Notes: generated by a model not told the origin, from the letters alone. A stretch of 64,000 bases of DNA from Sphingomonas sp. PP-F2F-A104-K0414 (GCF_004340945.1 NZ_SLYD01000001.1:62001-126000), one strand, 5' to 3'. Counted from the first letter of the stretch, positions 27,843-37,625 are shown. Translations and numbers: made by a program.

Positions 27843-30113
27843 ATGATCGCTTCCGCGACGCTACCGATGGATGATGACGGGCCCGCGCACCGGTTCGCGG
27901 TGACGCCTGCGGTCGAAGCGCTTGTGCTGGGCGTCGCGATCGCGATCGCCGTGGCCAGCTATTTCGTCATCACCGGCTCCGACGCACCGCAGCGTCTGTT
28001 GGCCCCGCCGCTCGTCGCGCTGCTGCTCGTCGCCAATCTCGTGCCGGGGATCGCCCTGCTCATGCTGCTGGGGCGGCGCGTGGCGATGCGGCGTGCGGCG
28101 CGTTCGCCGGTCGGTGGTGGCGGTCGCCTCCACGTCCGCCTCGTCGCATTGTTCTCGATCGTTGCGGCGGTGCCGATGCTGCTGGTGACGATCTTTGCGT
28201 CGCTGCTGTTCCAGTACGGCGTCCAGTTCTGGTATTCCGACCAGGCGCGCGGAATGCTTGAGAATGCGACCGGGCTTGCCCAGTCGTCCTACGCCCGCCA
28301 GCTTAACCGATGGCAGGAAGCCACCGTGACGATGGCGAGCGACATGTCCGCCTATCTCCGCGAACGCTCGCTGCAGAGCCCGGATTTTTCCGGTTGGTTC
28401 CTCCAACAGGTCTATTTTCGCAGCCTCTCGGAAGCGGCGTTGTTCAAACTGTCCCCCCAGCAGGGGATCCAGACGCTGGCGATCGTCAACCCGTACGAGA
28501 TCGACTTTACGCGTCGCGTCACCCCCTCGGCGATCGCCGAGCTACGGTCGGGCAAGAGCGCGGTCGTGGCGGTGACGGGCGATCGTATCCAGACGATCAC
28601 GATGCTGCCGGGATCTGACGAGCTGTTCCTCTATGCGGGCCGCGTCGAGGATACGAAATTACTGTCCGAACAGACCACGCGCGCGAACGATGTGCTGAAG
28701 AGTTATCGATCGCTTCTGGCCAGGGCGCGCAGCCTGCAACTGCAGTTCAATGCGGCACTGCTGCTGATCTCGTTGTTGATCGTCGGGATTGCGGTGTGGA
28801 TCGCGCTGGCGGTCGCGGATCGCCTCGTCCGGCCGGTCGGCGAGCTCGTCGACGCCGCGCGCCGGGTGGCAGGCGGCGACCTGACCGCACGCGTGCCCGA
28901 TCCGCGCAGCCGCGACGAGGTCGGCACGCTCGCCAACGCGTTCAATCAGATGACCGGGCAGCTGGAGGCGCAGAACACCGAACTCGTCACCGCCAACGGC
29001 CAGCTCGAAAGCCGCCGCGCGCTGATCGAGGCGGTGATGGCGGGCGTCTCCGCGGGCGTCGTCGCGACCGGACGCGAGCGGACGATCACGATCGCCAATG
29101 ATTCGGCGACGACGTTGCTTGGCACCGATGCCGGCGGGCTGGTCGGTCGGCGACTGGTCGATGTCGCACCCGAGCTCGACGCGATGCTCGATGGCGGCGA
29201 CCGCGAGGCGATCGTCGAGGTCGGGCAGGGCGGCGACGTCCGCACGCTGGCGGTGCGGATTGCGCGGCCTGCGACGGGCCCGATCCTGACCTTCGACGAC
29301 ATCACGCAGCAATTACTCGATCAGCGCCGTGCCGCCTGGTCCGACGTCGCGCGGCGGATCGCGCACGAGATCAAGAACCCGCTGACCCCGATTCAGCTTG
29401 CCGCCGAACGCCTGCAACGCCGCTACGGCACAAAGACCGAGATGCAGGACGGCACCTTCTCGCGGCTGACCGACACGATCATCCGTCAGGTCGGCGATCT
29501 CCGCCGGATGGTCGACGAGTTCTCGTCGTTCGCACGAATGCCCAAGCCCGTCTTCCGCGAGGAATCGCTGGTCGACGCCGCGCGGCAGGCGCTTTTCCTC
29601 CACGAGGTGGCGCATCCCGCAATCGGCTTCCATCTGGTCAACGATGATCCCGGCCTGGCGCTGGTCTGCGACCGTCGCCAGATCGGACAGGCGCTCACGA
29701 ACCTCGTTAAGAACGCGGTCGAAGCCATTGAGGCAAAGGGTGAACCCGGTGGATCGGTCACCATGACGCTGAGCCAGGATCCGGGCCGGAGCGTGACCAT
29801 CGCGCTGGCCGACACGGGCATCGGCCTGCCCGTCGATCGCGACCGGATCATGGAGCCCTATGTCACGACACGGGCGCGTGGCACCGGTCTCGGGCTTGCC
29901 ATCGTCAAGAAGATCATTGAGGAACATTGTGGCACGATCGGGTTCTCCGATCGACCGGGTGGCGGTACACTCGTCACCATGATCTTCGATATCAGAGCGC
30001 TGACCGCGCTCGACCAAGGGGGCCTGGATCAAGGGGGGCTCGACGCAAGAGGGCCGCTACCCGAGGGGGCAGGGGATGGCCAACTCGCCACCATGACTCG
30101 CAACCGGACATGA
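27843..30113 (+). CDS. ntrY: Membrane sensor histidine kinase NtrY
   Basis: 756 aa. Several N-terminal membrane helices come first (VLGVAIAIAVASYFVIT and LVALFSIVAAVPMLLVTIFA). Then come an extracytoplasmic region (about 130-295), another helix (ALLLISLLIVGIAVWIALAV), a HAMP linker (DRLVRPVGELVDAARRVAGG), a PAS domain and the DHp/HATPase core ([46 protein letters not shown]). The C-terminus carries a short direct repeat (DQGGLDQGGLD). A 52-bp gap separates it from ntrC; ntrX follows after 4 bp. The stimulus is not known. Confidence 0.94.
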   Translation: MIASATLPMDDDGPAHRFAVTPAVEALVLGVAIAIAVASYFVITGSDAPQRLLAPPLVALLLVANLVPGIALLMLLGRRVAMRRAARSPVGGGGRLHVRLVALFSIVAAVPMLLVTIFASLLFQYGVQFWYSDQARGMLENATGLAQSSYARQLNRWQEATVTMASDMSAYLRERSLQSPDFSGWFLQQVYFRSLSEAALFKLSPQQGIQTLAIVNPYEIDFTRRVTPSAIAELRSGKSAVVAVTGDRIQTITMLPGSDELFLYAGRVEDTKLLSEQTTRANDVLKSYRSLLARARSLQLQFNAALLLISLLIVGIAVWIALAVADRLVRPVGELVDAARRVAGGDLTARVPDPRSRDEVGTLANAFNQMTGQLEAQNTELVTANGQLESRRALIEAVMAGVSAGVVATGRERTITIANDSATTLLGTDAGGLVGRRLVDVAPELDAMLDGGDREAIVEVGQGGDVRTLAVRIARPATGPILTFDDITQQLLDQRRAAWSDVARRIAHEIKNPLTPIQLAAERLQRRYGTKTEMQDGTFSRLTDTIIRQVGDLRRMVDEFSSFARMPKPVFREESLVDAARQALFLHEVAHPAIGFHLVNDDPGLALVCDRRQIGQALTNLVKNAVEAIEAKGEPGGSVTMTLSQDPGRSVTIALADTGIGLPVDRDRIMEPYVTTRARGTGLGLAIVKKIIEEHCGTIGFSDRPGGGTLVTMIFDIRALTALDQGGLDQGGLDARGPLPEGAGDGQLATMTRNRT

Positions 30114-30117
30114 TTTG

Positions 30118-31494
30118 ATGGCGCTCGATATTCTCGTCGTGGACGACGAACGTGACATTCGCGAACTGGTCGCCGGCGTCCTGGAGGACGAAGGCTATGC
30201 GACGCGCGATGCTGGCGACAGCGACAGCGCGCTAGAGGCGATTGCCGCGCGGCGACCATCGCTGGTGCTGCTCGACGTCTGGCTGCAAGGCTCGCGGCTC
30301 GACGGGCTAGAATTGCTCGACGAGATCAAGCGGCGCGATCCGTCGATCCCGGTGCTGGTGATCTCGGGCCACGGCAATCTCGACACCGCGGTCGCCGCCA
30401 TCCGCCGCGGCGCCTCCGATTTCATCGAAAAGCCGTTCGAGGCCGAGCGCCTGTTGCTGATGGTCGCGCGCGCCACCGAGACCGAGCGGTTGCGTCGTGA
30501 GGTCGCGACGTTGCGAGCAACCGTCGGCCGCGAGACCGATCTCACCGGCAGTTCGGGATCGATCAACGGCGTCCGCGCCACGCTGAAGCGCGTCGCCGCG
30601 ACCGGCAGCCGCGTGCTCATCATGGGCGGGGCAGGGGTCGGCAAGGAAGTCGCCGCCCGGCTGTTGCACGGCTGGAGCCTGCGCACCGACGCGCCGTTCA
30701 TCGTCGTCAGCGCCGCACGGATGACCCCCGAGCGCGTCGACGAGGAACTGTTCGGCGTCGAGGAAGCGGGTGATCTCGTCCGTCCCGGCCTGTTCGAGCA
30801 GGCACATGGCGGCACATTGTTCCTCGACGAGATCGCCGACATGCCGATCACCACGCAGGCGAGGATCTTGCGCGCGCTGACCGACCAGAGTTTCACGCGC
30901 GTCGGCGGCACCCGAGTGGTGAAAGTCGACGTTCGCGTCGTCTCCGCGACGGCCCGCGATCTCGTGTTCGAGATCGCCGAGGGTCGGTTCCGCGAAGACC
31001 TGTACTACCGTCTCAACGTCGTCCCCGTGACGATCCCGCCGCTATCCGATCGCCGCGAGGACATCCCCGCGCTGGTCCAGCATTTCATCGCGCATTACGC
31101 GTCCGAACGCCGCGTGCCGACGCCCGAGATCGCAGCCGACGCGATGGTCGCGCTGCAATCCTATGACTGGCCCGGTAACGTCCGCCAGCTGCGCAACGTC
31201 GTCGAGCGGACGATCATCCTCGCACCGGGCGACCGGATCGGCCGGATCGACATCGACCTTTTGCCCGCCGAAGTGCTTGGCGATCAGGGCGACATGGGCG
31301 CGGCGGGCGGCACCGCGATCATGGGATCGCCGCTGCGGGAAGCACGGGAGACGTTCGAACGCGAATATCTCCGCGTCCAGATCCGGCGCTTTTCGGGAAA
31401 CATCTCGCGGACGGCGAGCTTCATCGGCATGGAGCGATCGGCGCTCCACCGCAAACTGAAGCTCCTCGGCATCACCGAAACACGCGACGAATAA
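30118..31494 (+). CDS. ntrX: Response regulator NtrX
   Basis: 458 aa. Receiver domain with DDERD and the phospho-Asp region LVLLDVWLQGSRLDGLE; AAA+ domain with Walker A IMGGAGVGKEVAARLLHG and Walker B GTLFLDEIADM; C-terminal Fis-type helix (ISRTASFIGMERSALHRKLK). Where NtrC has GAFTGA, this protein reads ELFGVEEAGDLVRPGLFEQA, so the sigma-54 contact loop is missing and it should not act as a classic sigma-54 activator. ATG 30118 is preferred over TTG 30115. Partner of NtrY. Confidence 0.94.
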   Translation: MALDILVVDDERDIRELVAGVLEDEGYATRDAGDSDSALEAIAARRPSLVLLDVWLQGSRLDGLELLDEIKRRDPSIPVLVISGHGNLDTAVAAIRRGASDFIEKPFEAERLLLMVARATETERLRREVATLRATVGRETDLTGSSGSINGVRATLKRVAATGSRVLIMGGAGVGKEVAARLLHGWSLRTDAPFIVVSAARMTPERVDEELFGVEEAGDLVRPGLFEQAHGGTLFLDEIADMPITTQARILRALTDQSFTRVGGTRVVKVDVRVVSATARDLVFEIAEGRFREDLYYRLNVVPVTIPPLSDRREDIPALVQHFIAHYASERRVPTPEIAADAMVALQSYDWPGNVRQLRNVVERTIILAPGDRIGRIDIDLLPAEVLGDQGDMGAAGGTAIMGSPLREARETFEREYLRVQIRRFSGNISRTASFIGMERSALHRKLKLLGITETRDE

Positions 31495-31636
31495 GGCGCC
31501 GCAATTTCGCCCCCCTCTGGAACTATTGGGGTGGCGATCATAGATCATATACGGTGCCCGGTAACCGGGTGCATCTTCGACGCTGGGAAACAGCGCCTTG
31601 CGGGCAAAGTCCCGCCAAAAACAAAGGGTTATCCCA
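31495..31636. other. ntrX-hfq intergenic region
   Basis: 142 bp. It contains a short inverted repeat CCCGGT-A-ACCGGG at 31557-31569 and a GATCAT direct repeat near 31538-31549. The frame of hfq is open back to a TTG at 31598, but the AAAGGG at 31623-31628 fixes the start downstream. An own promoter for hfq is plausible here but no clear -35/-10 was recognised. Confidence 0.4.
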
Positions 31637-32149
31637 TTGGCCGATAAACCAGGCTCGCTTCAGGACCTCTTCCTGAATGCACTCCGGCGCTCCAAGACGC
31701 CGGTCACGATGTTCCTCGTCAAGGGCGTGAAGCTCCAGGGCATCGTCACATGGTTCGATAATTTTTCCGTGCTGCTCCGCCGCGACGGCCAGTCGCAGCT
31801 GATCTACAAGCACGCCATTTCGACGATCATGCCCGCCGGACCGATGGACGTGTCGGCGATCGTGGACGCGGTTGGAGAGAACCAGAAGAAGCACCCGTTG
31901 CTGCAGGACATTTTCCTCAACGCGGTGCGGAAATCCGAAGACAGCGTGACGATGTTCCTGATCAACGGCGTCATGCTGCAGGGCCAGATCGCCGGCTTCG
32001 ACCTGTTCTGCATGCTTCTCCAGCGCGAAGGCATGGCACAGCTCGTCTACAAGCACGCGGTCTCGACGATCCAGCCGGCGCGCCCGCTGAACCTCGCCGA
32101 GGAACCCACTGATACGGATGATGTCGATGACGCGGACCATGACGATTGA
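31637..32149 (+). CDS. hfq: RNA chaperone Hfq with two tandem Sm domains
   Basis: 170 aa, roughly double the normal Hfq. Domain 1 (about residues 6-66) has [26 protein letters not shown] and the Sm2 motif YKHAIST at 57-63. Domain 2 (about 86-147) has [28 protein letters not shown] and YKHAVST at 138-144. The repeat offset is 81 residues. The acidic tail ends [13 protein letters not shown]. Start is TTG 31637 with AAAGGG 8 nt upstream, giving [10 protein letters not shown]. Three tandem molecules could build a pseudo-hexameric ring. The stop overlaps the hflX TTG (TTGA). Confidence 0.93.
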   Translation: MADKPGSLQDLFLNALRRSKTPVTMFLVKGVKLQGIVTWFDNFSVLLRRDGQSQLIYKHAISTIMPAGPMDVSAIVDAVGENQKKHPLLQDIFLNAVRKSEDSVTMFLINGVMLQGQIAGFDLFCMLLQREGMAQLVYKHAVSTIQPARPLNLAEEPTDTDDVDDADHDD

Positions 32150-33438
32150 GTAGCGGTTTCGAACGCGATCGGGACGAGTTCACCCGCGGTACGCGCGCGA
32201 TCGTGGTGTTGCCCGACCAGGGTGACGCATCGCGCGACGTCGATGCTCGCTTGGAGGAGACCGCCGGTCTCGCCGCGGCGATCGGCGTCGAGGTGGTCGA
32301 GCGGATCGCTTACCGCGTTCGTCAGCCCAAGCCGGCGACGCTGATAGGCAGCGGTCAGGTCGAACTGCTCGCGACCCAGGTGCGGATGGAAGAGGCGGGG
32401 CTCGTCGTGTTCGACGCGAGTCTCAGCCCGGTCCAGCAGCGCAATCTCGAAAAGGCGCTCGAGACCAAGGTCATCGATCGCACCGGGCTGATCCTCGAGA
32501 TCTTCGGCGAGCGCGCAGCGACCGCCGAGGGACGCCTGCAGGTCGAACTCGCGCATCTCGATTATCAGGCCGGCCGGCTGGTACGGAGCTGGACCCATCT
32601 CGAACGCCAGCGCGGTGGCTTCGGCTTCCTCGGCGGTCCGGGCGAGACCCAGATCGAGGCGGATCGCCGCCTGATCCGCGACCGGATGGCCCGGTTGAAG
32701 CGCGAATTGGAGCAGGTCAGCCGCACCCGTGGGCTTCACCGCGAGCGGCGCCAGCGTGCGCCGTGGCCAGTGATCGCGCTCGTCGGCTACACCAATGCGG
32801 GTAAGTCGACGCTCTTCAACCGGCTCACCGGCGCCGACGTGATGGCGGAGGACCTGCTGTTCGCCACGCTCGACCCGACGTTGCGGCAAATCCAGCTGCC
32901 CGGCATCGACAAGGCGATCCTGTCGGACACGGTCGGGTTCGTCTCCGACCTGCCGACGCAGCTGGTCGCGGCGTTCAAGGCGACGCTCGAGGAGGTCGTG
33001 TCCGCCGATCTGCTCGTCCATATTCGTGACATCGCGCATCCCGATACCGAGGCGCAGCGCACCGACGTCGAGACCGTGCTGGCCGAGATCGGCGTGGATG
33101 AAAACACGCCGCGGTTCGAGGTCTGGAACAAGCTCGATCTGCTCGATGCCGATACGCATGACGAGATCGCCGGCCAAGCTGCGCACCGCGACGACGTCGT
33201 CGCCATCTCGGCGCTGAGCGGGGAAGGGGTGGATGAGTTGATCCACCAGGTCGCCGCCAAGCTTACCGGCGCGCATCGTCGCTACAGCATCACGCTCGAT
33301 GCGACCGACGGGGCGGGAGCAGCATGGTTGCATGCGCACGGTGAGGTGCTTGGCAGCTTGGATGACGAACTCGAGACGACTTACGACGTGCGGCTGTCCG
33401 AAAACGACTACGATCGGTTCATCCGCCGCGACGCTTGA
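32146..33438 (+). CDS. hflX: GTPase HflX
   Basis: 430 aa ribosome-associated GTPase that splits stalled ribosomes under stress. The N-terminal domain (1-190) has [16 protein letters not shown] and [17 protein letters not shown]; the glycine-rich [20 protein letters not shown] precedes the coiled-coil linker. The G domain has G1 [20 protein letters not shown]3 DTVGF and G4 NKLD. The TTG start at 32146 overlaps the hfq stop. It follows hfq as in most alpha- and gammaproteobacteria. The 3' end overlaps convergent mazG by 20 bp. Confidence 0.96.
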   Translation: MSSGFERDRDEFTRGTRAIVVLPDQGDASRDVDARLEETAGLAAAIGVEVVERIAYRVRQPKPATLIGSGQVELLATQVRMEEAGLVVFDASLSPVQQRNLEKALETKVIDRTGLILEIFGERAATAEGRLQVELAHLDYQAGRLVRSWTHLERQRGGFGFLGGPGETQIEADRRLIRDRMARLKRELEQVSRTRGLHRERRQRAPWPVIALVGYTNAGKSTLFNRLTGADVMAEDLLFATLDPTLRQIQLPGIDKAILSDTVGFVSDLPTQLVAAFKATLEEVVSADLLVHIRDIAHPDTEAQRTDVETVLAEIGVDENTPRFEVWNKLDLLDADTHDEIAGQAAHRDDVVAISALSGEGVDELIHQVAAKLTGAHRRYSITLDATDGAGAAWLHAHGEVLGSLDDELETTYDVRLSENDYDRFIRRDA

Positions 33439-34162
33439 CCGCCTGCCACAGGGCTTCCTTCTGATCGAGTGTCATGGCGGCGAAAGCATCGCCGCCATCG
33501 GCCTCGATCGCCCTGAACCGCGCCTCAAACTTCGCATTGCCGGCGCGTAACGCCGCCTCCGGATCGATGCCGAGATGACGCGCCCAGTTCGTCACTGCGA
33601 ACAGCAGGTCGCCGACTTCTTCTACCACGGTATCTGAGCCAGCTTCGCGAACTTCCTCGATTTCTTCAAAAACCTTCGCGAGCGGCCCTGCCGAATCGGG
33701 CCAGTCGAACCCTATGCGTGCTGCGCGCTTCTGCAGTTTCTCGGCGCGCGACAAGGCGGGCAGGCCGATCGCGACTCCGGCCAAGGCGCTGGGATCGGAC
33801 TTCCCCGCACGCTCCGCCGCCTTGATCGTTTCCCATCCCGGCGAGGTCGCGACATCGCCGAAGATATGCGGATGGCGGCGCTCCATCTTGTCGCTGATCG
33901 CGGCGACGACATCGGCCAATGTGAACGCGCCCGATTCCTCGGCGATGCGGCTGTGGAACACGACCTGGAGCAGCAGGTCGCCAAGCTCGTCCTTGAGATC
34001 GGCAGGATCGTCGCGCGCGATCGCATCGGCAACCTCATACGCTTCCTCGATCGTGTAGGGCGCGATCGTCGACCACGTCTGCACGCGATCCCATTCGCAT
34101 CCGTCGACCGGATCGCGCAACCGCGCCATGATGGACACCAACCGTTCGATCATCGAAATCAT
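33419..34162 (-). CDS. mazG: Nucleoside triphosphate pyrophosphohydrolase MazG
   Basis: 247 aa two-domain MazG that hydrolyses NTPs to NMP and PPi, helping clear abnormal nucleotides. First domain: LRDPVDGCEWDRVQTWSTIA, PYTIEEAYEVADAI with ExxE, DLKDELGDLLLQVVFHSRIA (ExxD). Second domain: FEEIEEVREAGSDTVVEEVG, DLLFAVTNWARHLGIDPE. ATG 34162 (MISMIERLV) has AGG 7 nt upstream; ATG 34153 is an alternative giving MIERLV. Convergent overlap with hflX. Confidence 0.93.
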   Translation of the reverse strand: MISMIERLVSIMARLRDPVDGCEWDRVQTWSTIAPYTIEEAYEVADAIARDDPADLKDELGDLLLQVVFHSRIAEESGAFTLADVVAAISDKMERRHPHIFGDVATSPGWETIKAAERAGKSDPSALAGVAIGLPALSRAEKLQKRAARIGFDWPDSAGPLAKVFEEIEEVREAGSDTVVEEVGDLLFAVTNWARHLGIDPEAALRAGNAKFEARFRAIEADGGDAFAAMTLDQKEALWQAVKRRGG

Positions 34163-34443
34163 CTGCCTGTCATCAACCTATCGTATCGCCATAGCGCGCG
34201 ACGTCACCAAAGCGCGACGCTCATTGCGCTGCTGACAGGCAATTGGTGGCCGGGGATCACGAACGCTCTGTATCCGGTATCAATCTCACCACCTCTGCAA
34301 GATCGATAATATATATTATGTTAAATCAGTTATCGTATCTGGCGGGTGAGGCCCTTGCTCGTCCCGGCATATGCGTCGGAAAAGCAACCTAGCGCACTCT
34401 CGTGTCACTGTCGCAAGCTCGGCGCGCATGGCATGAGCGACGC
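34163..34443. other. mazG-ABC transporter divergent intergenic region
   Basis: 281 bp between divergent starts. It contains an unusually AT-rich stretch at about 34301-34336, centred on the perfect 14-bp palindrome ATAATATATATTAT (34306-34319), in a genome that is otherwise strongly GC-rich. This could be a promoter or operator for one or both genes. The rest shows nothing recognisable; no tRNA or small ORF with a ribosome-binding site was seen. Confidence 0.45.
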
Positions 34444-35121
34444 ATGATTGACGATAGCCTTCTGCGCGTTTCGGGTCTTGCAAAGTCGGTGCCCGGTGGT
34501 CGCGAACTGTTCCGCAATCTCGACCTGGTCGCCCAGCGTGGCCAGTTGATCGCGATCGTCGGCGAGAGCGGCGTGGGAAAATCCACGCTGCTCAATATCC
34601 TCGCCGGTCTCGACCGCGCCGATGCCGGGCATGTCGTGGTCGAGGGCGTCGATCTCGGATCGCTCGATGAAGCCGCGTTGACCCGTCTCCGCGCGACGCG
34701 GGTCGGCTTCGTCTTCCAGGCGTTTCACGTCCTGCCGTATCTGACGCTGCGTCAAAACGTCGCTTTGCCGCTCGCGCTCGTGTCCGCCGATCGCAAGGCG
34801 CTAGCCGCGCGCGCCGACGATATGCTCGATCGCGTCGGTCTCGGCGCTCGCGGCGATGGCTATGCGCGCGATCTGTCGGGTGGCGAATTGCAGCGCGTCG
34901 CGATCGCTCGCGCCTTCGTCCATCGCCCAGCAATCATTCTCGCCGACGAGCCGACCGGCAATCTCGATCCCGATACCGCGGCAAGTGTTCTCGACCTGTT
35001 CTCAACGGCAGTCCGCGAGGACGGGGCCGCGGCGATCATCGTCACGCATTCCGAAGCCGCCGCGGCGATTGCGGACGTCGTCCTGACACTGACCGCGACG
35101 GGTCTGGAACGGCGGCCGTGA
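34444..35121 (+). CDS. ABC transporter ATP-binding protein (LolD/AttE-like)
   Basis: 225 aa. Walker A AIVGESGVGKSTLLNILAG, signature DLSGGELQRVAIARA, Walker B AIILADEPTGNLD and switch His in IIVTHS are all intact, so it should be an active ATPase. It is of the LolD/MacB-type clade that pairs with FtsX-like permeases. ATG 34444 (MIDDSLLRVSG) is preferred over an upstream in-frame GTG. The stop overlaps the permease GTG (GTGA). With the permease and the AttH-like protein it forms an AttEFGH-like unit. Confidence 0.9.
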   Translation: MIDDSLLRVSGLAKSVPGGRELFRNLDLVAQRGQLIAIVGESGVGKSTLLNILAGLDRADAGHVVVEGVDLGSLDEAALTRLRATRVGFVFQAFHVLPYLTLRQNVALPLALVSADRKALAARADDMLDRVGLGARGDGYARDLSGGELQRVAIARAFVHRPAIILADEPTGNLDPDTAASVLDLFSTAVREDGAAAIIVTHSEAAAAIADVVLTLTATGLERRP

Positions 35122-37625
35122 GCCTCGTGTCGGCGCGGCTTGCGCTGGGTTGGTTGATCGGCGGGGAATGGCGTGCGCACCCTGCCCGGCTCGCCCTCAC
35201 CGCGGTTGCGATCGCGATCGGCGTGGCGCTCGGCTTCGCGGTTCATCTCGTCAACGGGTCGGCGCTGACGTCGTTCGAAGGCGCGCTGCGGACCGTCAAC
35301 GGCAGCGCGGATGTCCAGGTCAACGCGACCACACCGCTGGGCTTTGACGAGGCGCTGTACGCCAGGGTCTCGACTGCGTCCGGCGTCGCCGATGCAAGTC
35401 CGGTCGTCGTGCTACGCGCCACAGCCGGCAAAGCGCGCTTCACGCTGCTGGGTCTCGACGTGATCCGCGCGGCACAGGTTACGCCGTCGCTGGTCGGCAT
35501 CGCGCCCGCCGGGATCGACCGTCGCACCGACGACGCGTTCGATGAACAAGCGCTGTTCCTCTCGTCAGCGGCGATGCGCGCTATCGGCACCAAGCCGGGC
35601 GACAGGCTGACCGTCGCCGCGAACGGTCGGGCCACGCCGTTGCGCATCGCCGGTGCCCTTCCCGGCGTCGCGGAAGGCCAGGCGATTGGCGTCGTCGACA
35701 TCGCCACTGCGCAGTGGCGGTTCGGCAGGCTGGACCGGCTGGACCGGATCGACGTCAAGCAGGCAGATGGGGCGTCGACAGCCGCGCTCGCCACGATCCT
35801 GCCGCGCGACGCGACGATCGGGACCAGCGCCAGCGATGCCTCGCGCAGCGACGCGCTGTCGCGTGCCTATCGCGTCAACCTCGACATGCTCGCGCTCGTC
35901 GCGTTGCTGACCGGCGGCTTTCTGGTGTTCTCCGCGCAGTCGCTGTCGGTCGCGCGCCGGCTGCGGGCCTTCGCCCTGATCCGCACGCTTGGCCTGCCAC
36001 GCAACGGGATCGTCGCCACCGTCGCGCTCGAAGGTCTCGCGATCGGCGTGATCGGGGCGAGCCTTGGACTGCTGCTCGGTTATGCGCTCGCCTATGCCGC
36101 GCTGACCCGGTTCGGTGGCGATCTCGGCGCAGGCTATTTCGCCGATGGCAGCGTCCGTCTGACCTTCGCCCCCGCCGTCGCGGTCGGCTTCTTCTCGCTC
36201 GGGCTGCTCGCAGCGGTCGCGGGCAGCGTCCTCCCGGCGCGTATCGCCGCCCGTGCCGCGCCTGCCGCCGCGCTGCGCAATGCGGGCGACGTGATCGATC
36301 CGCGCACGCCGGTACCCTGGATCCCTGCCGCGGTCCTGATCGCGGTCGGCGGCGTCGCGGCGCTGATTCCGGCGATCGGCGGACTGCCATTGTTCGGGTT
36401 TGCGAGCATGGCGCTGATCCTTGCGGGCGGCATCGCCGGCATGCCCTGGCTCGCGCGGACGTTGCTGAGCCCCCTCGCCCGCCGCCCGGACCGCAACGTC
36501 GCAACGGGCCTCGCAATCCGTCATCTTCACGGCGCCCCCGGCCAGGCCGCCACCGCGCTGTGCGGGATCGTCGCCAGTACCGCGCTGATGATCGCGATGG
36601 CGGTAATGGTCACCAGCTTCCGCGGCGCGGTCGACGAATGGCTCGGCCAGATCCTGTCGGACGACCTGTATCTGCGGGTCGAGGGTGGCACCGGCTATGA
36701 TCCCGCCGCGCAGGCGGTCCTCCGCGCGACGCCCGGCGTGGCCCGCATCGCGTTCAGCCGTCAGGTGCCGCTTACGCTTCGCGCCGATCGTCCCCCCGTG
36801 ACTCTGATCGCCCGTCCGGTCGCTGACGGCGAGGATCCGACGCTGGTATTGCTCGACAAGGCCGAGCGTCTCCCCGCCGGCACGACACCGATCTGGCTCT
36901 CCGAACCTGCCGCCCGGCTTTATGGCTGGAAGGTCGGCGCACCCGTCACGCTTCCGCTCGCCGGTCGCTATGCGGTCGCCGGCATCTGGCGCGACTATGC
37001 CCGACAGCAGGGAGCAATCGTCATCCGCGACACCGACTATGCGAAGGCGACGGGCGACCTTACCCGCACCGAGGCGGCGATCACGCTTCGCCCCGCCGCC
37101 AACGCCCGCGAAGTCCAACGCGCGCTCGCCGCCCGCTCCCCCCGCGCGCTCGCCAGCCTGATCTCGATCGCCCAACCGGCGACATTGCGCCGCTACGCGC
37201 TCGAACTGTTCGACCGCAGCTTCGCCGTCACCTATCTGCTCGAGGCGGTCGCGATCCTCGTCGGGCTGGCCGGGGTCGCTGCGACGATGTCTGCGCAGAC
37301 CATCGCCCGCACGCGCGAGTTCGGCATGCTCCGCCACATCGGCGTCTCGAAACGCCAGATCATCGCGATGCTGGCCAGCGAAGGCGCGCTGCTCGGGCTG
37401 GTCGGCGAGATCGCTGGCATAGCGCTCGGCGGCATCATGGCACAGGTTCTCGTCCACGTTATCAATCCGCAGTCGTTCAACTGGACGATGGCAACGCGGG
37501 TGCCCTGGGGTATTGTCGTCAGCGTCGCAGGCGCACTGGTCATTGCCGCCGCGGGAACCGCCACGCTCGCCGGACGCCGCGCGATTGCCGCCGACGCGGT
37601 CCGCATGGTCAGGGAGGATTGGTGA
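35118..37625 (+). CDS. FtsX-like ABC transporter permease (fused AttF/AttG type)
   Basis: 835 aa with two FtsX-like units. Unit one: an N-terminal helix (ARLALTAVAIAIGVALGFAV), a periplasmic domain (about 45-255) and three helices (about 260-390, MLALVALLTGGFLVFSAQSL). A pair of central helices follows (about 395-445). Unit two: a helix (GIVASTALMIAMAVMVTSF), a second periplasmic domain (about 510-700) and three C-terminal helices (LLEAVAILVGLAGVAATMSA onward). This is the architecture of MacB/Lol-type lipid or lipoprotein extractors; the substrate is unknown. GTG 35118 overlaps the ATPase stop; its stop overlaps the next ATG. Confidence 0.88.
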   Translation: MSLVSARLALGWLIGGEWRAHPARLALTAVAIAIGVALGFAVHLVNGSALTSFEGALRTVNGSADVQVNATTPLGFDEALYARVSTASGVADASPVVVLRATAGKARFTLLGLDVIRAAQVTPSLVGIAPAGIDRRTDDAFDEQALFLSSAAMRAIGTKPGDRLTVAANGRATPLRIAGALPGVAEGQAIGVVDIATAQWRFGRLDRLDRIDVKQADGASTAALATILPRDATIGTSASDASRSDALSRAYRVNLDMLALVALLTGGFLVFSAQSLSVARRLRAFALIRTLGLPRNGIVATVALEGLAIGVIGASLGLLLGYALAYAALTRFGGDLGAGYFADGSVRLTFAPAVAVGFFSLGLLAAVAGSVLPARIAARAAPAAALRNAGDVIDPRTPVPWIPAAVLIAVGGVAALIPAIGGLPLFGFASMALILAGGIAGMPWLARTLLSPLARRPDRNVATGLAIRHLHGAPGQAATALCGIVASTALMIAMAVMVTSFRGAVDEWLGQILSDDLYLRVEGGTGYDPAAQAVLRATPGVARIAFSRQVPLTLRADRPPVTLIARPVADGEDPTLVLLDKAERLPAGTTPIWLSEPAARLYGWKVGAPVTLPLAGRYAVAGIWRDYARQQGAIVIRDTDYAKATGDLTRTEAAITLRPAANAREVQRALAARSPRALASLISIAQPATLRRYALELFDRSFAVTYLLEAVAILVGLAGVAATMSAQTIARTREFGMLRHIGVSKRQIIAMLASEGALLGLVGEIAGIALGGIMAQVLVHVINPQSFNWTMATRVPWGIVVSVAGALVIAAAGTATLAGRRAIAADAVRMVREDW

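Noticed and set aside
34163..34443. A tRNA or small RNA gene in the mazG-ABC gap
   Set aside because: No cloverleaf, no CCA end and no hairpin plus T-run could be found by eye.
35565..37457. A 630-codon minus-strand frame opposite the FtsX-like permease
   Set aside because: Low-complexity charged translation antisense to a well-supported membrane protein; no ribosome-binding site.
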